Positions 28,315 to 37,628 of a DNA stretch of 64,000 bases are shown piece after piece (position 1 is the stretch's first letter; every line of letters begins with the position of its first letter). Made by a program: the position numbers and the translations under genes. The DNA lies in NCBI RefSeq assembly GCF_003316765.1, contig NZ_NIJF01000044.1, positions 62,001-126,000 of the forward strand. Direction: 5' to 3'. Below the pieces are notes generated by a model. That model saw nothing but the letters and a program-made list of their open reading frames with translations. It did no database searches and was not told the DNA's origin. This DNA comes from Bacillus sp. P14.5. Lineage in GTDB: Bacteria; Bacillota; Bacilli; Bacillales; Bacillaceae_B.

Positions 28315-28441
28315 TTTGGTACGGCCGATTAGTTTAAACGAAATACTATTCAGCCCCTCTATTTCTCAATTAATATTGTGAGGGGCCCCCTTTTAATGTT
28401 AAAATAACCTTTATGCATAAGGAATCGGGAGTGTTGTATTG

Positions 28442-29569
28442 ATGAGTAAACGGGACTATTATGAAGTTCTCGGCGTGGAGAATGGCGCCTCAAAAGACGA
28501 AATCAAAAAAGCATACCGCAAACTCTCAAAAAAATATCATCCTGATATTAATAAAGAAGCGGATGCGAACGAAAAGTTTAAAGAAATAAGTGAAGCCTAT
28601 GAAGTATTGAGCGACGAACAAAAACGCGCGCAATATGATCGCTTCGGCCATACTGATCCGAACCAGGGATTCGGCGGCGGAGGAGACTTCGGCGGCGGCT
28701 TCGGCGGTTTTGAAGATATCTTCAATACCTTCTTCGGAGGAGGAGGCGGCGGACGCAGGCGCGATCCTAACGCTCCAAGAGCAGGAGCTGATCTGCAATA
28801 TACAATGAGCGTCACTTTCGAAGAAGCAGTATTCGGAAAAGAGACGGATATTGAAATACCGAAAGAAGAAGAGTGTGATACGTGCGATGGTTCCGGAGCA
28901 AAACCGGGCACCAAGCCGGAAACATGTAAACACTGCCAAGGAACCGGCCAGCTGAACGTGGAGCAAAACACTCCATTCGGCCGTATTGTGAACCGCAGGG
29001 TATGTCACCACTGTCATGGCACAGGTAAGTTCATTAAAGAAAAATGTAATACTTGCGGAGGAAATGGTAAAGTTCAAAAGCGCCGTAAGATTCATGTGAA
29101 GATTCCTGCAGGCATCGATGAAGGCCAGCAGCTTAGAGTTTCCGGCCAAGGCGAGCCGGGAGTCAATGGGGGCCCTCCTGGAGACTTGTATGTGGTCTTC
29201 CATGTAAGACCTCATGAATTCTTTGAACGTGACGGAGATGACATCTATTGTGAAATGCCGATTACTTTTGTGCAATCAGCATTGGGCGATGAGATAGAAG
29301 TACCGACTCTGCATGGCAAAGTGAAACTGAAAGTCCCTGCAGGCACCCAGACAGGTACAAAGTTCAGGCTTCGCGGCAAAGGTGTCCCAAATGTAAGAGG
29401 ATACGGTACGGGAGACCAGCATATCCGTGTGAAAGTGGTAACACCTACAAAACTTACGGATAAGCAGAAAGAGCTTCTTCGTGAATTTGCCGATATCACT
29501 GGTCAGGTACCGGATGAACAGCATGAAAGCTTTTTTGACAAAGTAAAACGGGCCTTTAAAGGCGAATAA
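28442..29569 (+). CDS. dnaJ: chaperone protein DnaJ (Hsp40)
   Basis: DnaK co-chaperone. J domain (1-70) with the HPD tripeptide in YHPDINK, a Gly/Phe-rich region (about 75-105), four zinc motifs ([32 protein letters not shown]) and the C-terminal substrate domain. ATG 28442 gives 375 residues as in B. subtilis; a TTG 3 bp upstream is the alternative. Confidence 0.97.
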   Translation: MSKRDYYEVLGVENGASKDEIKKAYRKLSKKYHPDINKEADANEKFKEISEAYEVLSDEQKRAQYDRFGHTDPNQGFGGGGDFGGGFGGFEDIFNTFFGGGGGGRRRDPNAPRAGADLQYTMSVTFEEAVFGKETDIEIPKEEECDTCDGSGAKPGTKPETCKHCQGTGQLNVEQNTPFGRIVNRRVCHHCHGTGKFIKEKCNTCGGNGKVQKRRKIHVKIPAGIDEGQQLRVSGQGEPGVNGGPPGDLYVVFHVRPHEFFERDGDDIYCEMPITFVQSALGDEIEVPTLHGKVKLKVPAGTQTGTKFRLRGKGVPNVRGYGTGDQHIRVKVVTPTKLTDKQKELLREFADITGQVPDEQHESFFDKVKRAFKGE

Positions 29570-29593
29570 ACCGGAACGGAGTTGGTAGATTCA

Positions 29594-30535
29594 ATGAAAT
29601 GGTCAGAAATCAGCATACACACAACAAATGAAGCGATTGAACCGATTTCAAATATTCTTCATGAAGCAGGAGCCAGCGGAGTGGTGATTGAAGATCCATT
29701 TGAATTAGAGAAAGAGCGAGAAGACATTTTCGGAGAAATCTACCAACTCAATCCTGATGACTTTCCTGAGGAAGGAGTCATTGTTAAAGCTTATCTCCCT
29801 GTAAACAGTTTTTTGGGAGAAACCGTGGAGGAAATTAAACAAGCCGTCGATAATCTTGTAAAATATAATATCGATATTGGAAGAAATCAAGTTGAGATAT
29901 CTGAAGTGAACGAGGAAGAGTGGGCAACGGCCTGGAAGAAATACTATAATCCGGTCAAAATCTCGGCTCAGTTCACGATTGTCCCTACTTGGGAAGATTA
30001 TGAACCTGTCCACAGCGATGAGCTTATCATCGAACTGGATCCTGGAATGGCTTTCGGGACAGGAACCCATCCGACAACCGTCATGTGCATACAGGCTCTT
30101 GAGAGGACAGTGAAACCTGGTAATCATGTTATCGATGTCGGCACTGGCTCCGGAGTATTGAGTATAGCTGCCGCAATGCTTCAGGCTGAAAAAGTCGAAG
30201 CCTTTGATCTTGATGAAGTGGCTGTCAATTCTGCAAGGATTAATACAAAGCTGAATAAAGTTCACGACAGGGTCTCAGTAAGTCAGAATAACCTGCTTGA
30301 TGGTGTTTCTCCAGGAGCAGATATCATCGTTGCAAACATCCTGGCCGAGGTCATACTGAAGTTTACGGATGAGGCTGCCAGACTGGTGAAGCCTGGCGGG
30401 TATTTCATTACTTCCGGAATCATCGGACAGAAGAAGGAACTGGTCAAATCCGCTGTCATGGAAGCTGGATTCCAAGTAGAAGAAGTCATGCTGATGGAAG
30501 ACTGGGTTGCCATCATCGCCAAGAAACCCCAATAA
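29594..30535 (+). CDS. prmA: ribosomal protein L11 methyltransferase
   Basis: Trimethylates ribosomal protein L11. SAM motif [15 protein letters not shown], the PrmA-typical [14 protein letters not shown] and NILAEVI. ATG 29594 aligns with the conserved [14 protein letters not shown] start (313 residues); GGAG is 12 bp upstream, while the in-frame TTG at 29582 directly abuts it. Part of the extended dnaK operon, as in B. subtilis yqeT. Confidence 0.94.
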   Translation: MKWSEISIHTTNEAIEPISNILHEAGASGVVIEDPFELEKEREDIFGEIYQLNPDDFPEEGVIVKAYLPVNSFLGETVEEIKQAVDNLVKYNIDIGRNQVEISEVNEEEWATAWKKYYNPVKISAQFTIVPTWEDYEPVHSDELIIELDPGMAFGTGTHPTTVMCIQALERTVKPGNHVIDVGTGSGVLSIAAAMLQAEKVEAFDLDEVAVNSARINTKLNKVHDRVSVSQNNLLDGVSPGADIIVANILAEVILKFTDEAARLVKPGGYFITSGIIGQKKELVKSAVMEAGFQVEEVMLMEDWVAIIAKKPQ

Positions 30536-30558
30536 AGTATTATAAAGGGTGATCACCT

Positions 30559-31311
30559 ATGCAAAGATATTTTATAGACCAGCAGTTTGAAGAAGGAAGT
30601 CCCATTATTATAGATGGAGAGAACTTTCACCATATTGTACGTGTGATGAGGATGACTGTAGATAGTTTGTTTTATGTTGTCTTTCTTAATGGTGAATCGG
30701 CAAAGGTAAAAATTGAAACGATTTCCAGTGACTGCCTCGAAGCCGGGATAGTACAATGGGAATCAGACGAAAAAGAAATGCCGGTGAAAATCACTATCGC
30801 GAGCGGACTGCCAAAAGGGGATAAGTTGGAGTTGATCATCCAAAAAGGGACTGAACTGGGAGCAGTGGAATTTGTCCCTTTTACCGCAGATCGCTCAATT
30901 GTAAAATGGGATGAGAAGAAAGCGAAGAAGAAGGTGGAACGCTGGGAAAAAATCGCCAAGGAAGCAGCTGAACAGTCCCATCGCCAGCATGTCCCAACGG
31001 TGCATTCCCCTGTTTCATTGAAAGAGATGGCTGCCTTTGCCGGTGACTATGAATATAAAATTGTGGCTTATGAAGAGGATGCCAAGACAGGAGAACAAAG
31101 TAACTTGGCAGGCGTCTTGAATTCAGCCAAGCCAGGTGACCGGATTCTTGCTGTTTTCGGTCCCGAAGGCGGGTTGACTGAAAAGGAAGTCGACACACTT
31201 AAACAGAATGGTTTCCTTTCCTGCGGTCTGGGTCCAAGAATTATGCGGGCAGAAACAGCCCCATTTTATTTGCTGTCTGCCGCATCCTATCAATTTGAAT
31301 TAATGAGGTGA
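30559..31311 (+). CDS. rsmE: 16S rRNA m3U1498 methyltransferase
   Basis: SPOUT-family enzyme methylating U1498 of 16S rRNA. N-terminal PUA-like domain (MQRYFIDQQF...HHIVRVMRM) and C-terminal SPOUT knot with FGPEGGLTEKE and LGPRIMRAETA. 250 residues. 23 bp after prmA with ribosome binding site AAAGGGTGAT. Ends overlapping the upstream region of mtaB. Confidence 0.95.
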   Translation: MQRYFIDQQFEEGSPIIIDGENFHHIVRVMRMTVDSLFYVVFLNGESAKVKIETISSDCLEAGIVQWESDEKEMPVKITIASGLPKGDKLELIIQKGTELGAVEFVPFTADRSIVKWDEKKAKKKVERWEKIAKEAAEQSHRQHVPTVHSPVSLKEMAAFAGDYEYKIVAYEEDAKTGEQSNLAGVLNSAKPGDRILAVFGPEGGLTEKEVDTLKQNGFLSCGLGPRIMRAETAPFYLLSAASYQFELMR

Positions 31312-31316
31312 AAAAT

Positions 31317-32663
31317 ATGCCAACAGTAGCTTTTCATACCCTCGGTTGTAAAGTGAATCACTATGAAACAGAGGCTATTTGGCAATTATTTAAAGAACAG
31401 GGCTACGAGCGCCTGGATTATGAAAATACATCGGACGTTTATGTAATTAACACATGTACCGTGACGAATACGGGCGATAAGAAAAGTCGTCAGGTCATCC
31501 GCCGTGCCATCAGGAAGAACCCTGATGCCGTCATTTGTGTTACAGGGTGCTATGCACAGACATCCCCTGCAGAAATCATGGCGATTCCTGGAGTAGACAT
31601 TGTGGTTGGAACTCAGGACCGCAGAAGAATGCTGGAGTACATCGAGCAGTTTAAAGATGAGAGACAGCCGATCAACGGTGTAGGAAACATTATGAAAAAT
31701 CGGGTATATGAAGAACTTCAAGTGCCTGCTTTCACTGATCGAACTCGTGCTTCCTTAAAGATTCAGGAAGGGTGCAATAACTTTTGTACATTCTGCATTA
31801 TCCCGTGGGCAAGAGGATTAATGCGCTCCCGTGATCCGGAAGAAGTTATACGCCAGGCACAGCAGCTGGTTGACGCAGGCTATAAAGAAATCGTCCTGAC
31901 CGGTATTCATACAGGCGGGTATGGCGAGGATATGAAAGACTATAACCTTGCTATGCTTCTGCGCGATCTTGAAGAGAAAGTAGAAGGATTGAAGCGTATC
32001 AGAATATCTTCCATCGAAGCCAGCCAATTGACCGATGAAGTGATTGAAGTCATCGATAACTCAAAAATGGTTGTGAGACATCTTCATATTCCACTGCAGT
32101 CCGGTTCAAATACCGTTCTAAAGAGAATGAGAAGAAAATACACCATGGAATTCTTTGCTGAAAGAATCGAGAAGCTGAAGAAAGCTCTTCCAGGTCTTGC
32201 GGTAACTTCCGATGTGATTGTAGGTTTCCCTGGTGAAACTGAAGAAGAATTTATGGAAACGTACAATTTCATTAAAGAGCATAAGTTCTCTGAATTGCAT
32301 GTGTTTCCGTATTCCAAGCGTACTGGCACACCGGCCGCCAGGATGACTGACCAAGTTGATGAAGAGATCAAGAATGAGAGAGTCCATCGTTTAATCGAGC
32401 TGTCAAACCAGCTGGCAAAGGAATATGCATCCGGGTTTGAAGAGGAAGTTCTTGAAGTTATTCCTGAAGAAATTTATAAAGACAAGCCATCAAGTGGTTT
32501 ATACGTTGGATACACAGACAACTATTTGAAAGTAGTCTTCCCTGCTTCTGAAGAGATGATAGGCAAGCTTGTGAAAGTAAAAATCACTAAAGCCGGCTAT
32601 CCGTATAATGAAGGACAATTCGTCAGAATCCTGGAAGAAGATAAAACAACAGCGGTAAGCTAG
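31317..32663 (+). CDS. mtaB: tRNA t6A methylthiotransferase MtaB
   Basis: Radical SAM methylthiotransferase converting t6A37 to ms2t6A37 in tRNA. N-terminal UPF0004 domain with three Fe-S cysteines (TLGCKVN, NTCTVTN, GCYAQ), radical SAM CNNFCTFC, and C-terminal TRAM domain. ATG 31317 is chosen behind GAGGTGAAAA; a GTG at 31308 lies inside that site. 448 residues. A terminator follows, ending the hrcA to mtaB operon. Confidence 0.95.
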   Translation: MPTVAFHTLGCKVNHYETEAIWQLFKEQGYERLDYENTSDVYVINTCTVTNTGDKKSRQVIRRAIRKNPDAVICVTGCYAQTSPAEIMAIPGVDIVVGTQDRRRMLEYIEQFKDERQPINGVGNIMKNRVYEELQVPAFTDRTRASLKIQEGCNNFCTFCIIPWARGLMRSRDPEEVIRQAQQLVDAGYKEIVLTGIHTGGYGEDMKDYNLAMLLRDLEEKVEGLKRIRISSIEASQLTDEVIEVIDNSKMVVRHLHIPLQSGSNTVLKRMRRKYTMEFFAERIEKLKKALPGLAVTSDVIVGFPGETEEEFMETYNFIKEHKFSELHVFPYSKRTGTPAARMTDQVDEEIKNERVHRLIELSNQLAKEYASGFEEEVLEVIPEEIYKDKPSSGLYVGYTDNYLKVVFPASEEMIGKLVKVKITKAGYPYNEGQFVRILEEDKTTAVS

Positions 32664-32668
32664 ATAGG

Positions 32669-32700
32669 AAAAACCGGTTCATTAATGAATCGGTTTTTCT
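32669..32700 (+). terminator. terminator of the hrcA-mtaB operon
   Basis: AAAAACCGGTTCATT and AATGAATCGGTTTTT (one G-U) form a strong stem, then TCTTTATTTTT. Confidence 0.88.
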
Positions 32701-32827
32701 TTATTTTTGCAACCAATTATTAATAGAAAACCTACTCTAATCCATTAGAGGATTTATCAACACACTTTGGGAAATTGTAATCCCAATTAATATATTTGAA
32801 CTGGTATAAATTTTGTTAAAAACCTTA

Positions 32828-32856
32828 TTGATTAGTTTCCCATTTAGCTGTACACT
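32828..32856 (+). promoter_or_regulatory. sigma-A promoter of malL
   Basis: TTGATT (32828-32833), 17-bp spacer, TACACT (32851-32856), about 107 bp before malL. Confidence 0.6.
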
Positions 32857-32906
32857 AAGTAGGTATAAGAAAGCGCAAACATTCTTCTATTTTTTTTGCA
32901 CATCAG

Positions 32907-32922
32907 TGCAAACGATTGCGCA
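32907..32922. promoter_or_regulatory. LacI-family or CcpA (cre-like) operator before malL
   Basis: TGCAAACGATTGCGCA is a near-palindrome matching the GCAAACG-type operators bound by LacI/GalR-family regulators such as MalR; it also matches cre (TGNAARCGNWWWCA) except at the last position. Located downstream of the promoter, it would act as a roadblock. Whether MalR-like or CcpA binds cannot be told from sequence. Confidence 0.65.
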
Positions 32923-32963
32923 TTAAACTAAAATAAAAAATCTTTTCGTATGAGGTGTTACAC

Positions 32964-34628
32964 ATGAAGAAAATATGGTGGAAAGAAGCCGTTGGCTATC
33001 AAATATATCCCCGCAGTTTCCAAGATTCAAATGGAGACGGAATCGGCGACCTGCAGGGAATGATACAAAGACTTGATTATGTAAAGGATTTGGGGATTGA
33101 TGTCATTTGGATCTGTCCTATGTATAAGTCACCGAATGATGATAATGGCTATGATATCTCTGATTACCAGGATATTATGAAAGACTTCGGGTCTATGGAA
33201 GACTTTGACCTCCTTTTAAAGGAAGTACACGCAAGAGGAATGAAGTTGATCATTGATTTGGTTCTTAATCATACAAGTGACGAACATCAATGGTTCGTTG
33301 AATCCCGTACCTCGAAGGAGAACGAAAAACGCGATTGGTATATTTGGCGCGATGGGAAAAATGGTAAAGAGCCAAATAACTGGGAAAGTATCTTCGGCGG
33401 CTCGGCATGGGAGTACGATGAGAAAACAGATCAATATTACCTGCATGTGTTCTCCATAAAACAGCCGGATCTGAATTGGGAGAACGAAGATGTACGAGAA
33501 GCTCTCTATGACACGGTCAACTGGTGGCTGGACAAAGGAATAGACGGTTTCAGAATTGATGCTATCAGCCATATCAAAAAACGTGAGGGTATGCCGGATA
33601 TGCCGAATCCAAAGAACAAAAAGTATGTATCTTCATTCGATATGCATATGAATCAAAAAGGCATTCATAAGTTTCTTCAGGAATTTAAAGATAAAACCTA
33701 TGCTAATTACGATGTGATGTCGGTTGGTGAGGCAAACGGGGTCACAGCCGATGAAGCTGAACTTTGGGTAGGTGAAGAAAACGGGAAAATGGATATGATC
33801 TTTCAGTTTGAGCACCTTGGATTATGGGATGCCGAAACAAACCCTGACCTTGACATCGTTGAGTTGAAGAAAGTACTGACCCGCTGGCAAAAAGGGCTGG
33901 AAGGCGACGGCTGGAATGCTCTATTCATTGAAAACCATGATAAGCCCCGTGTTGTCTCAACTTGGGGGAATGATGAAAAGTACTGGAAGGAAAGTGCTAC
34001 ATCAATGGCTGCCATGTACTTCTTGATGCAGGGAACTCCTTTCATCTATCAAGGACAGGAAATCGGAATGACCAATGTTCAATTTCCTTCAATAGATGAC
34101 TACGATGATGTAGCAGTTAAAAACCTATACAAGCTGAAGCTGGAGGAAGGTGTATCTCATGAAGAAATCATGAATATCATCTGGGCTTCTTCGAGGGATA
34201 ACAGCCGTACTCCGATGCAATGGTCTAACGATGCAAACGGAGGATTTTCAGAAGGAAACCCTTGGATGAAAGTGAATCCTAACTATAAGAGCATCAATGT
34301 GGAAGCTCAGTTACATGACGAAGACTCTATCCTTTCCTTCTACAAAAAAATGATAGCCGTAAAGAAAGAAAATGATATTTTCACTTATGGAATTTATGAC
34401 TTGCTTCTTCCAAAGCATGAGCAGATTTATGCCTACACAAGGACTCTTGGCAAAGAAAGAGTGCTGGTATTGACCAACCTCTCTACCGAAAATGCTGAAG
34501 CTCCTCTTGGAGATATCTCAGTAGATTCAGCAGAATTGATGCTGAACAACTATTCGGTAGAACAGCACAGCGGCCTCTCTCAGGTTATACTAAAACCTTA
34601 TGAAGCAAGAGTTTACCGACTCGCTTAA
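32964..34628 (+). CDS. malL: alpha-glucosidase / oligo-1,6-glucosidase (GH13)
   Basis: Cytoplasmic GH13 enzyme splitting maltose, isomaltose or related disaccharides and oligosaccharides. Catalytic Asp199 in DGFRIDAISHI, Glu256 in VGEANG, and the transition-state Asp in ENHDKPR. WWKEAVGYQIYPRSFQDSNG and the DDNGYDISDYQ motif place it in the MalL/oligo-1,6-glucosidase group; exact substrate is not resolved. ATG 32964 follows GAGGTG. 554 residues, no signal peptide. It stands alone with no transporter, inserted between mtaB and deoC relative to the B. subtilis order. Confidence 0.9.
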   Translation: MKKIWWKEAVGYQIYPRSFQDSNGDGIGDLQGMIQRLDYVKDLGIDVIWICPMYKSPNDDNGYDISDYQDIMKDFGSMEDFDLLLKEVHARGMKLIIDLVLNHTSDEHQWFVESRTSKENEKRDWYIWRDGKNGKEPNNWESIFGGSAWEYDEKTDQYYLHVFSIKQPDLNWENEDVREALYDTVNWWLDKGIDGFRIDAISHIKKREGMPDMPNPKNKKYVSSFDMHMNQKGIHKFLQEFKDKTYANYDVMSVGEANGVTADEAELWVGEENGKMDMIFQFEHLGLWDAETNPDLDIVELKKVLTRWQKGLEGDGWNALFIENHDKPRVVSTWGNDEKYWKESATSMAAMYFLMQGTPFIYQGQEIGMTNVQFPSIDDYDDVAVKNLYKLKLEEGVSHEEIMNIIWASSRDNSRTPMQWSNDANGGFSEGNPWMKVNPNYKSINVEAQLHDEDSILSFYKKMIAVKKENDIFTYGIYDLLLPKHEQIYAYTRTLGKERVLVLTNLSTENAEAPLGDISVDSAELMLNNYSVEQHSGLSQVILKPYEARVYRLA

Positions 34629-34664
34629 TGAGTTTAATTTTTTCGCTTTAACCAATAGAACGTC

Positions 34665-34699
34665 TAAAAAAGATCAGGTCTGCGTCCTGATCTTTTTTT
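34665..34699 (+). terminator. malL terminator
   Basis: AAAAAAGATCAGG / CCTGATCTTTTTT with a 7-nt loop and a T-run. Confidence 0.88.
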
Positions 34700-34808
34700 G
34701 GGTACAATAACAGCAGCGGAAGAATTTTTCACTTAAAAAGTTCGTATATTTTCTAAACCTTTGTTAGAATAAAGAGGTACGGACAACCTGTTGGAGGAGT
34801 GTTATTTT

Positions 34809-35480
34809 ATGGAAAAAAATATTGCGAAAATGATCGATCATACATTATTGAAAGCGGACTCAACGAAAGACCAAGTAACGAAAATTTGTGAAGAAGCTAA
34901 AGAACATAACTTTGCATCTGTCTGTGTCAATCCTGGCTGGGTGGAATATGCAGCCCAAATGCTGCAAGGAACAGATGTTAAGGTATGTACTGTAATCGGT
35001 TTTCCGTTGGGAGCGACTACATCCGAAACGAAAGCATTTGAAACAAAAGATGCTATAAATAAAGGTGCAACGGAAGTGGATATGGTCATCAACATCAGTG
35101 CCCTCAAGGACGGGAATAACGAGTTGGTTAAACAGGATATCCAGGCGGTGACTGCAGCTGCTAAAGGAAAAGCTTTAACTAAAGTCATCATTGAAACAAG
35201 CCTGCTGACTGATGAAGAAAAAGAAAGAGCCTGCAGACTTGCTGTTGAAGCAGGGACTGATTTTGTGAAGACGTCTACAGGTTTCTCCACTGGTGGAGCT
35301 ACTATAGAGGATATCAAATTAATGAGAAAAACCGTCGGACCGGATATCGGCGTGAAAGCATCCGGCGGAGTCAGAAGCGTAGAAGATGCTAAAAACATGA
35401 TCGAAGCGGGTGCTACAAGAATCGGCGCCAGCTCTGGAGTGCAAATTGTTCAAGGGTTAACTAGTGATTCTGACTACTAA
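34809..35480 (+). CDS. deoC: deoxyribose-phosphate aldolase
   Basis: Class I aldolase splitting 2-deoxyribose-5-phosphate to glyceraldehyde-3-phosphate and acetaldehyde in deoxynucleoside catabolism. Schiff-base lysine in GVKASGGVR; conserved [10 protein letters not shown] and [12 protein letters not shown] 34809 follows GGAGGA at 10-bp spacing; a TTG at 34791 precedes the ribosome binding site. 223 residues. Stands alone here, not with a deoR-nupC-pdp cluster. A TAGAAT -10 element lies at 34765-34770. Confidence 0.96.
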   Translation: MEKNIAKMIDHTLLKADSTKDQVTKICEEAKEHNFASVCVNPGWVEYAAQMLQGTDVKVCTVIGFPLGATTSETKAFETKDAINKGATEVDMVINISALKDGNNELVKQDIQAVTAAAKGKALTKVIIETSLLTDEEKERACRLAVEAGTDFVKTSTGFSTGGATIEDIKLMRKTVGPDIGVKASGGVRSVEDAKNMIEAGATRIGASSGVQIVQGLTSDSDY

Positions 35481-35555
35481 GATGAAAAGGCAGTCCGCTT
35501 AGGCGGGGGCACTGAAAATGTACCGAATTTTAGAATCTAATTCTCTTTAATAAAG

Positions 35556-35603
35556 AAAAAGTCAACCATACTTCCTAAAATCGGAAGAATGGTTGACTTT
35601 TTT
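35556..35603 (+). terminator. deoC terminator
   Basis: A 20-bp stem with one A-A mismatch: AAAAAGTCAACCAT... pairs with ...ATGGTTGACTTTTT around a 7-nt loop, T-run follows. It lies 76 bp past the deoC stop. Confidence 0.85.
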
Positions 35604-35835
35604 CTATCATTGCATAGAGTGTGTTCCTCTTTTTTACATTAGCCATAGAATCCATGACAGCTTGGCAGGAATGCAGCGAAGGATATGGGATTTTGCAGTG
35701 TCGACAGCCCGGAAAACCACAGCGATCGCAATTCAAGGTTTTATAACATTTGCGTGCCTGGAAAGATACAGATTTAAAGATCTGGGATGTGAAAGTGGTA
35801 CCTATCAGCCAGTTTCAGTACTTTGGCTGGTAAAA
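35604..35835. other. intergenic stretch before the family C repeat
   Basis: An 81-codon open frame exists at 35593-35838 but begins inside the terminator and lacks a ribosome binding site. No recognisable gene or RNA. It could hold decayed coding DNA. Confidence 0.3.
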
Positions 35836-36020
35836 TAGAGGGAAAAATTCCCCTTATTCACTAAAAAATTTGAAAAAATGCTTAAATAGAGGGAGAAATT
35901 CCTCTTATTTGACTTATAAGACGAAAAAATAGGTGTTATTTCTTCGTATAAGGGGAAAAACTCCCTCTATTTCCTTCATAGGGAGCTAGAAATTGCAATT
36001 AACGGGAAAAATTCCCCTTA
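35836..36020. repeat. four-hairpin intergenic repeat, family C copy 2
   Basis: Same element as at 15781-15985: four AGGGGAAAAANTCCCCTTA-type palindromes with GGG at 35840, 35891, 35953 and 36004, so spaced 51, 62 and 51 bp. The linker sequences (CTTAAATAGAGGG, TTTGACTTATAAGAC, GCAATTAACGGG) match copy 1. As in copy 1, a family B-type element follows within 40 bp. Confidence 0.85.
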
Positions 36021-36056
36021 TTTTTACCGCATGATACTTAATAAGGAAACGACAAA

Positions 36057-36224
36057 CCGCTTCCGCTATTGTTCCGTCCAGCTTCAGCGCCTGAGGGTCC
36101 GTACCCACAGGAACGGACTTAGCCCCCCGGGGTCAAATAACCCAAAGAGAATAAAAGGAAAGCCCGCTTTTTTTTCTCTTTGGAATATTTGCCTGTCGGG
36201 GCTGTTCAGGCGCTTCCGCTTCTG
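36057..36224. repeat. family B palindromic repeat with a 28-bp insertion
   Basis: Matches the family B unit at 24381-24508, but 28 bp (36093-36120) with an internal GTCCGT...ACGGAC inverted repeat are inserted between GCGCCT and AGCCCC. It abuts the end of yqeW; its A/T-tract inner stem probably terminates yqeW on the minus strand. Confidence 0.75.
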
Positions 36225-36227
36225 TAT

Positions 36228-37157
36228 TCACCTGAGGTTGATTCTATGCATCTTCTCGATGAGTTTTGCAAAGTGTCCTGAGAAAGGGAGGACTAATATA
36301 GAACAAATGACATTGAAGGCAAGGCTGGCATGGGCCAGCTGCATTTCTGGATCAGGGGAGGCCAGTCTTACCATCCCACCCAGTTCATCAACGAAAGGGA
36401 AGAATATCAGCACACCTGCAATATTGAGCCATATGTGAGCATAAACAGTCAGCTTAGTGGCTTTTCCGCTCCCAATGCCGGCTATATAGGAGGTTACACA
36501 TGTACCTATATTCGCGCCGAGCATGATAGAGATCCCCGCAAATATCGTGATAATGCCGGTGTCGGTAAAACTCATGGCAATGCCGGTGATGACTGTGCTT
36601 GACTGGACGATCCCTGTTAAGACCATCCCCAGCAGAATAGAGAATATAGTGGAGGCATTGGAGTGTTCCATAAGTGAGTGAATGAAAGCCTGGCTGGATA
36701 AGGGCCCTGCCAGTTCTTCAAATCCCCTCATACTTACAAATATTAACGAAAGCCCTAGGAGGGTTATAGCGAGCGCTCTGGTGTGAGGATGAGGAAAGAT
36801 GAGAAGGAGCAGTGAACACCCGAGCAGCGGAAGACTCATGAACCCGATGTCCAATGAAATAATCTCCAGTGTCAACGTAGTTCCTATATTTGTCCCCAGT
36901 ATGATTCCGATGGACTGTCTGAAATTGAGAATGCCTGCCGAAACAAATCCAATAGTAAGAACCATGACCGCAGAACTGCTCTGCAAAACTCCGGTAACGG
37001 CAATTCCGATGAGAAATCCTTTCCAAGGAGCATCGGTCCATCGGGATATCAATTTTGTCATTCGTTCGCCTGCCAAGTTATATAATCCGCTCTTCAGCCA
37101 AAACATTCCAAGCAGAAAGCTGCCAATTAATAAAAAGAAGATAAGTAAATTAAGCAT
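36228..37157 (-). CDS. yqeW: YqeW, Na+/phosphate cotransporter family protein
   Basis: Integral membrane protein of the NptA/PNaS family. It has the two inverted repeat signatures with QSSS (VLQSSSAVMVLTIGFV) and QSST (IVQSSTVITGIAMSF), plus GTNIGTTLT and GANIGTCVT. About eight membrane helices, 309 residues; no PhoU-like C-terminal domain. ATG 37157 is preferred behind AAAGGGGGG. Divergent from rpsU. Phosphate as substrate is inferred from family. Confidence 0.9.
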   Translation of the reverse strand: MLNLLIFFLLIGSFLLGMFWLKSGLYNLAGERMTKLISRWTDAPWKGFLIGIAVTGVLQSSSAVMVLTIGFVSAGILNFRQSIGIILGTNIGTTLTLEIISLDIGFMSLPLLGCSLLLLIFPHPHTRALAITLLGLSLIFVSMRGFEELAGPLSSQAFIHSLMEHSNASTIFSILLGMVLTGIVQSSTVITGIAMSFTDTGIITIFAGISIMLGANIGTCVTSYIAGIGSGKATKLTVYAHIWLNIAGVLIFFPFVDELGGMVRLASPDPEMQLAHASLAFNVICSILVLPFSGHFAKLIEKMHRINLR

Positions 37158-37235
37158 GTCCCGCCCCCCTTTCTTAACTGTATTAAGGATGAGAAGCATA
37201 CATGTCTATTTATACGAGCAATTCATCATAAATTG

Positions 37236-37264
37236 TTGACCTTCTGGAGGGCTTATATTATAAT
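37236..37264 (+). promoter_or_regulatory. sigma-A promoter of rpsU-yqeY
   Basis: TTGACC (37236-37241), exactly 17 bp, TATAAT (37259-37264). It predicts a transcript start near 37271 and a leader of about 170 nt. Confidence 0.88.
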
Positions 37265-37270
37265 TGCAAA

Positions 37271-37440
37271 GTGAATGGATTTAAATATCCATACAGAAAG
37301 ATTACTTTCTGTAAAAGTCTGCACTTAACAGCAGAAAAGTGAAGGGCAGCTAGGTTTGTCAGATGCCCGCAGCGGCTTGGCCAATGCCAAGGACTTTACT
37401 TTACATGTAAGTGCAGTGTTTCGGAGGGAGGGAAAGAGAG
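37271..37440 (+). ncRNA. structured 5' leader of rpsU
   Basis: The leader can fold into: hairpin TGGAT/ATCCA (37276-37291); 9-bp hairpin TACAGAAAG/CTTTCTGTA with ATTA loop (37292-37313); and a domain closed by a perfect 9-bp long-range pairing CTGCACTTA (37319-37327) with TAAGTGCAG (37408-37416). Inside that domain are GGGCA/TGCCC (37344-37368) and CTTGGC/GCCAAG with CAAT loop (37376-37391). The closing arm ends 7 nt before the GGAGGGAGGG ribosome binding site. It may be an autoregulatory site for S21 or another cis-acting RNA; I know no matching named family. Confidence 0.6.
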
Positions 37441-37614
37441 ATGTCAAAAACAGTTGTTCGTAAAAACGAATCGCTTGAAGATGCTCTTCGTCGCTTCAAA
37501 CGTACAGTTTCTAAAACAGGAACTTTGCAAGAGTACAGAAAGCGCGAATTCTATGAAAAGCCAAGCGTAAAGCGTAAGAAGAAATCTGAAGCAGCCAGAA
37601 AACGTAAGTTCTAA
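37441..37614 (+). CDS. rpsU: 30S ribosomal protein S21
   Basis: 57-residue basic protein: [20 protein letters not shown] followed by the [20 protein letters not shown] tail, diagnostic for bS21. ATG 37441 behind GGAGGGAGGGAAAG. It is 14 bp before yqeY and expressed with it. Preceded by a long structured leader. Confidence 0.97.
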   Translation: MSKTVVRKNESLEDALRRFKRTVSKTGTLQEYRKREFYEKPSVKRKKKSEAARKRKF

Positions 37615-37628
37615 GAGAGGGTGTAGAT

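Noticed and set aside
35593-35838. 81-codon open frame after deoC
   Set aside because: It begins inside the deoC terminator, lacks a ribosome binding site and shows no family resemblance.
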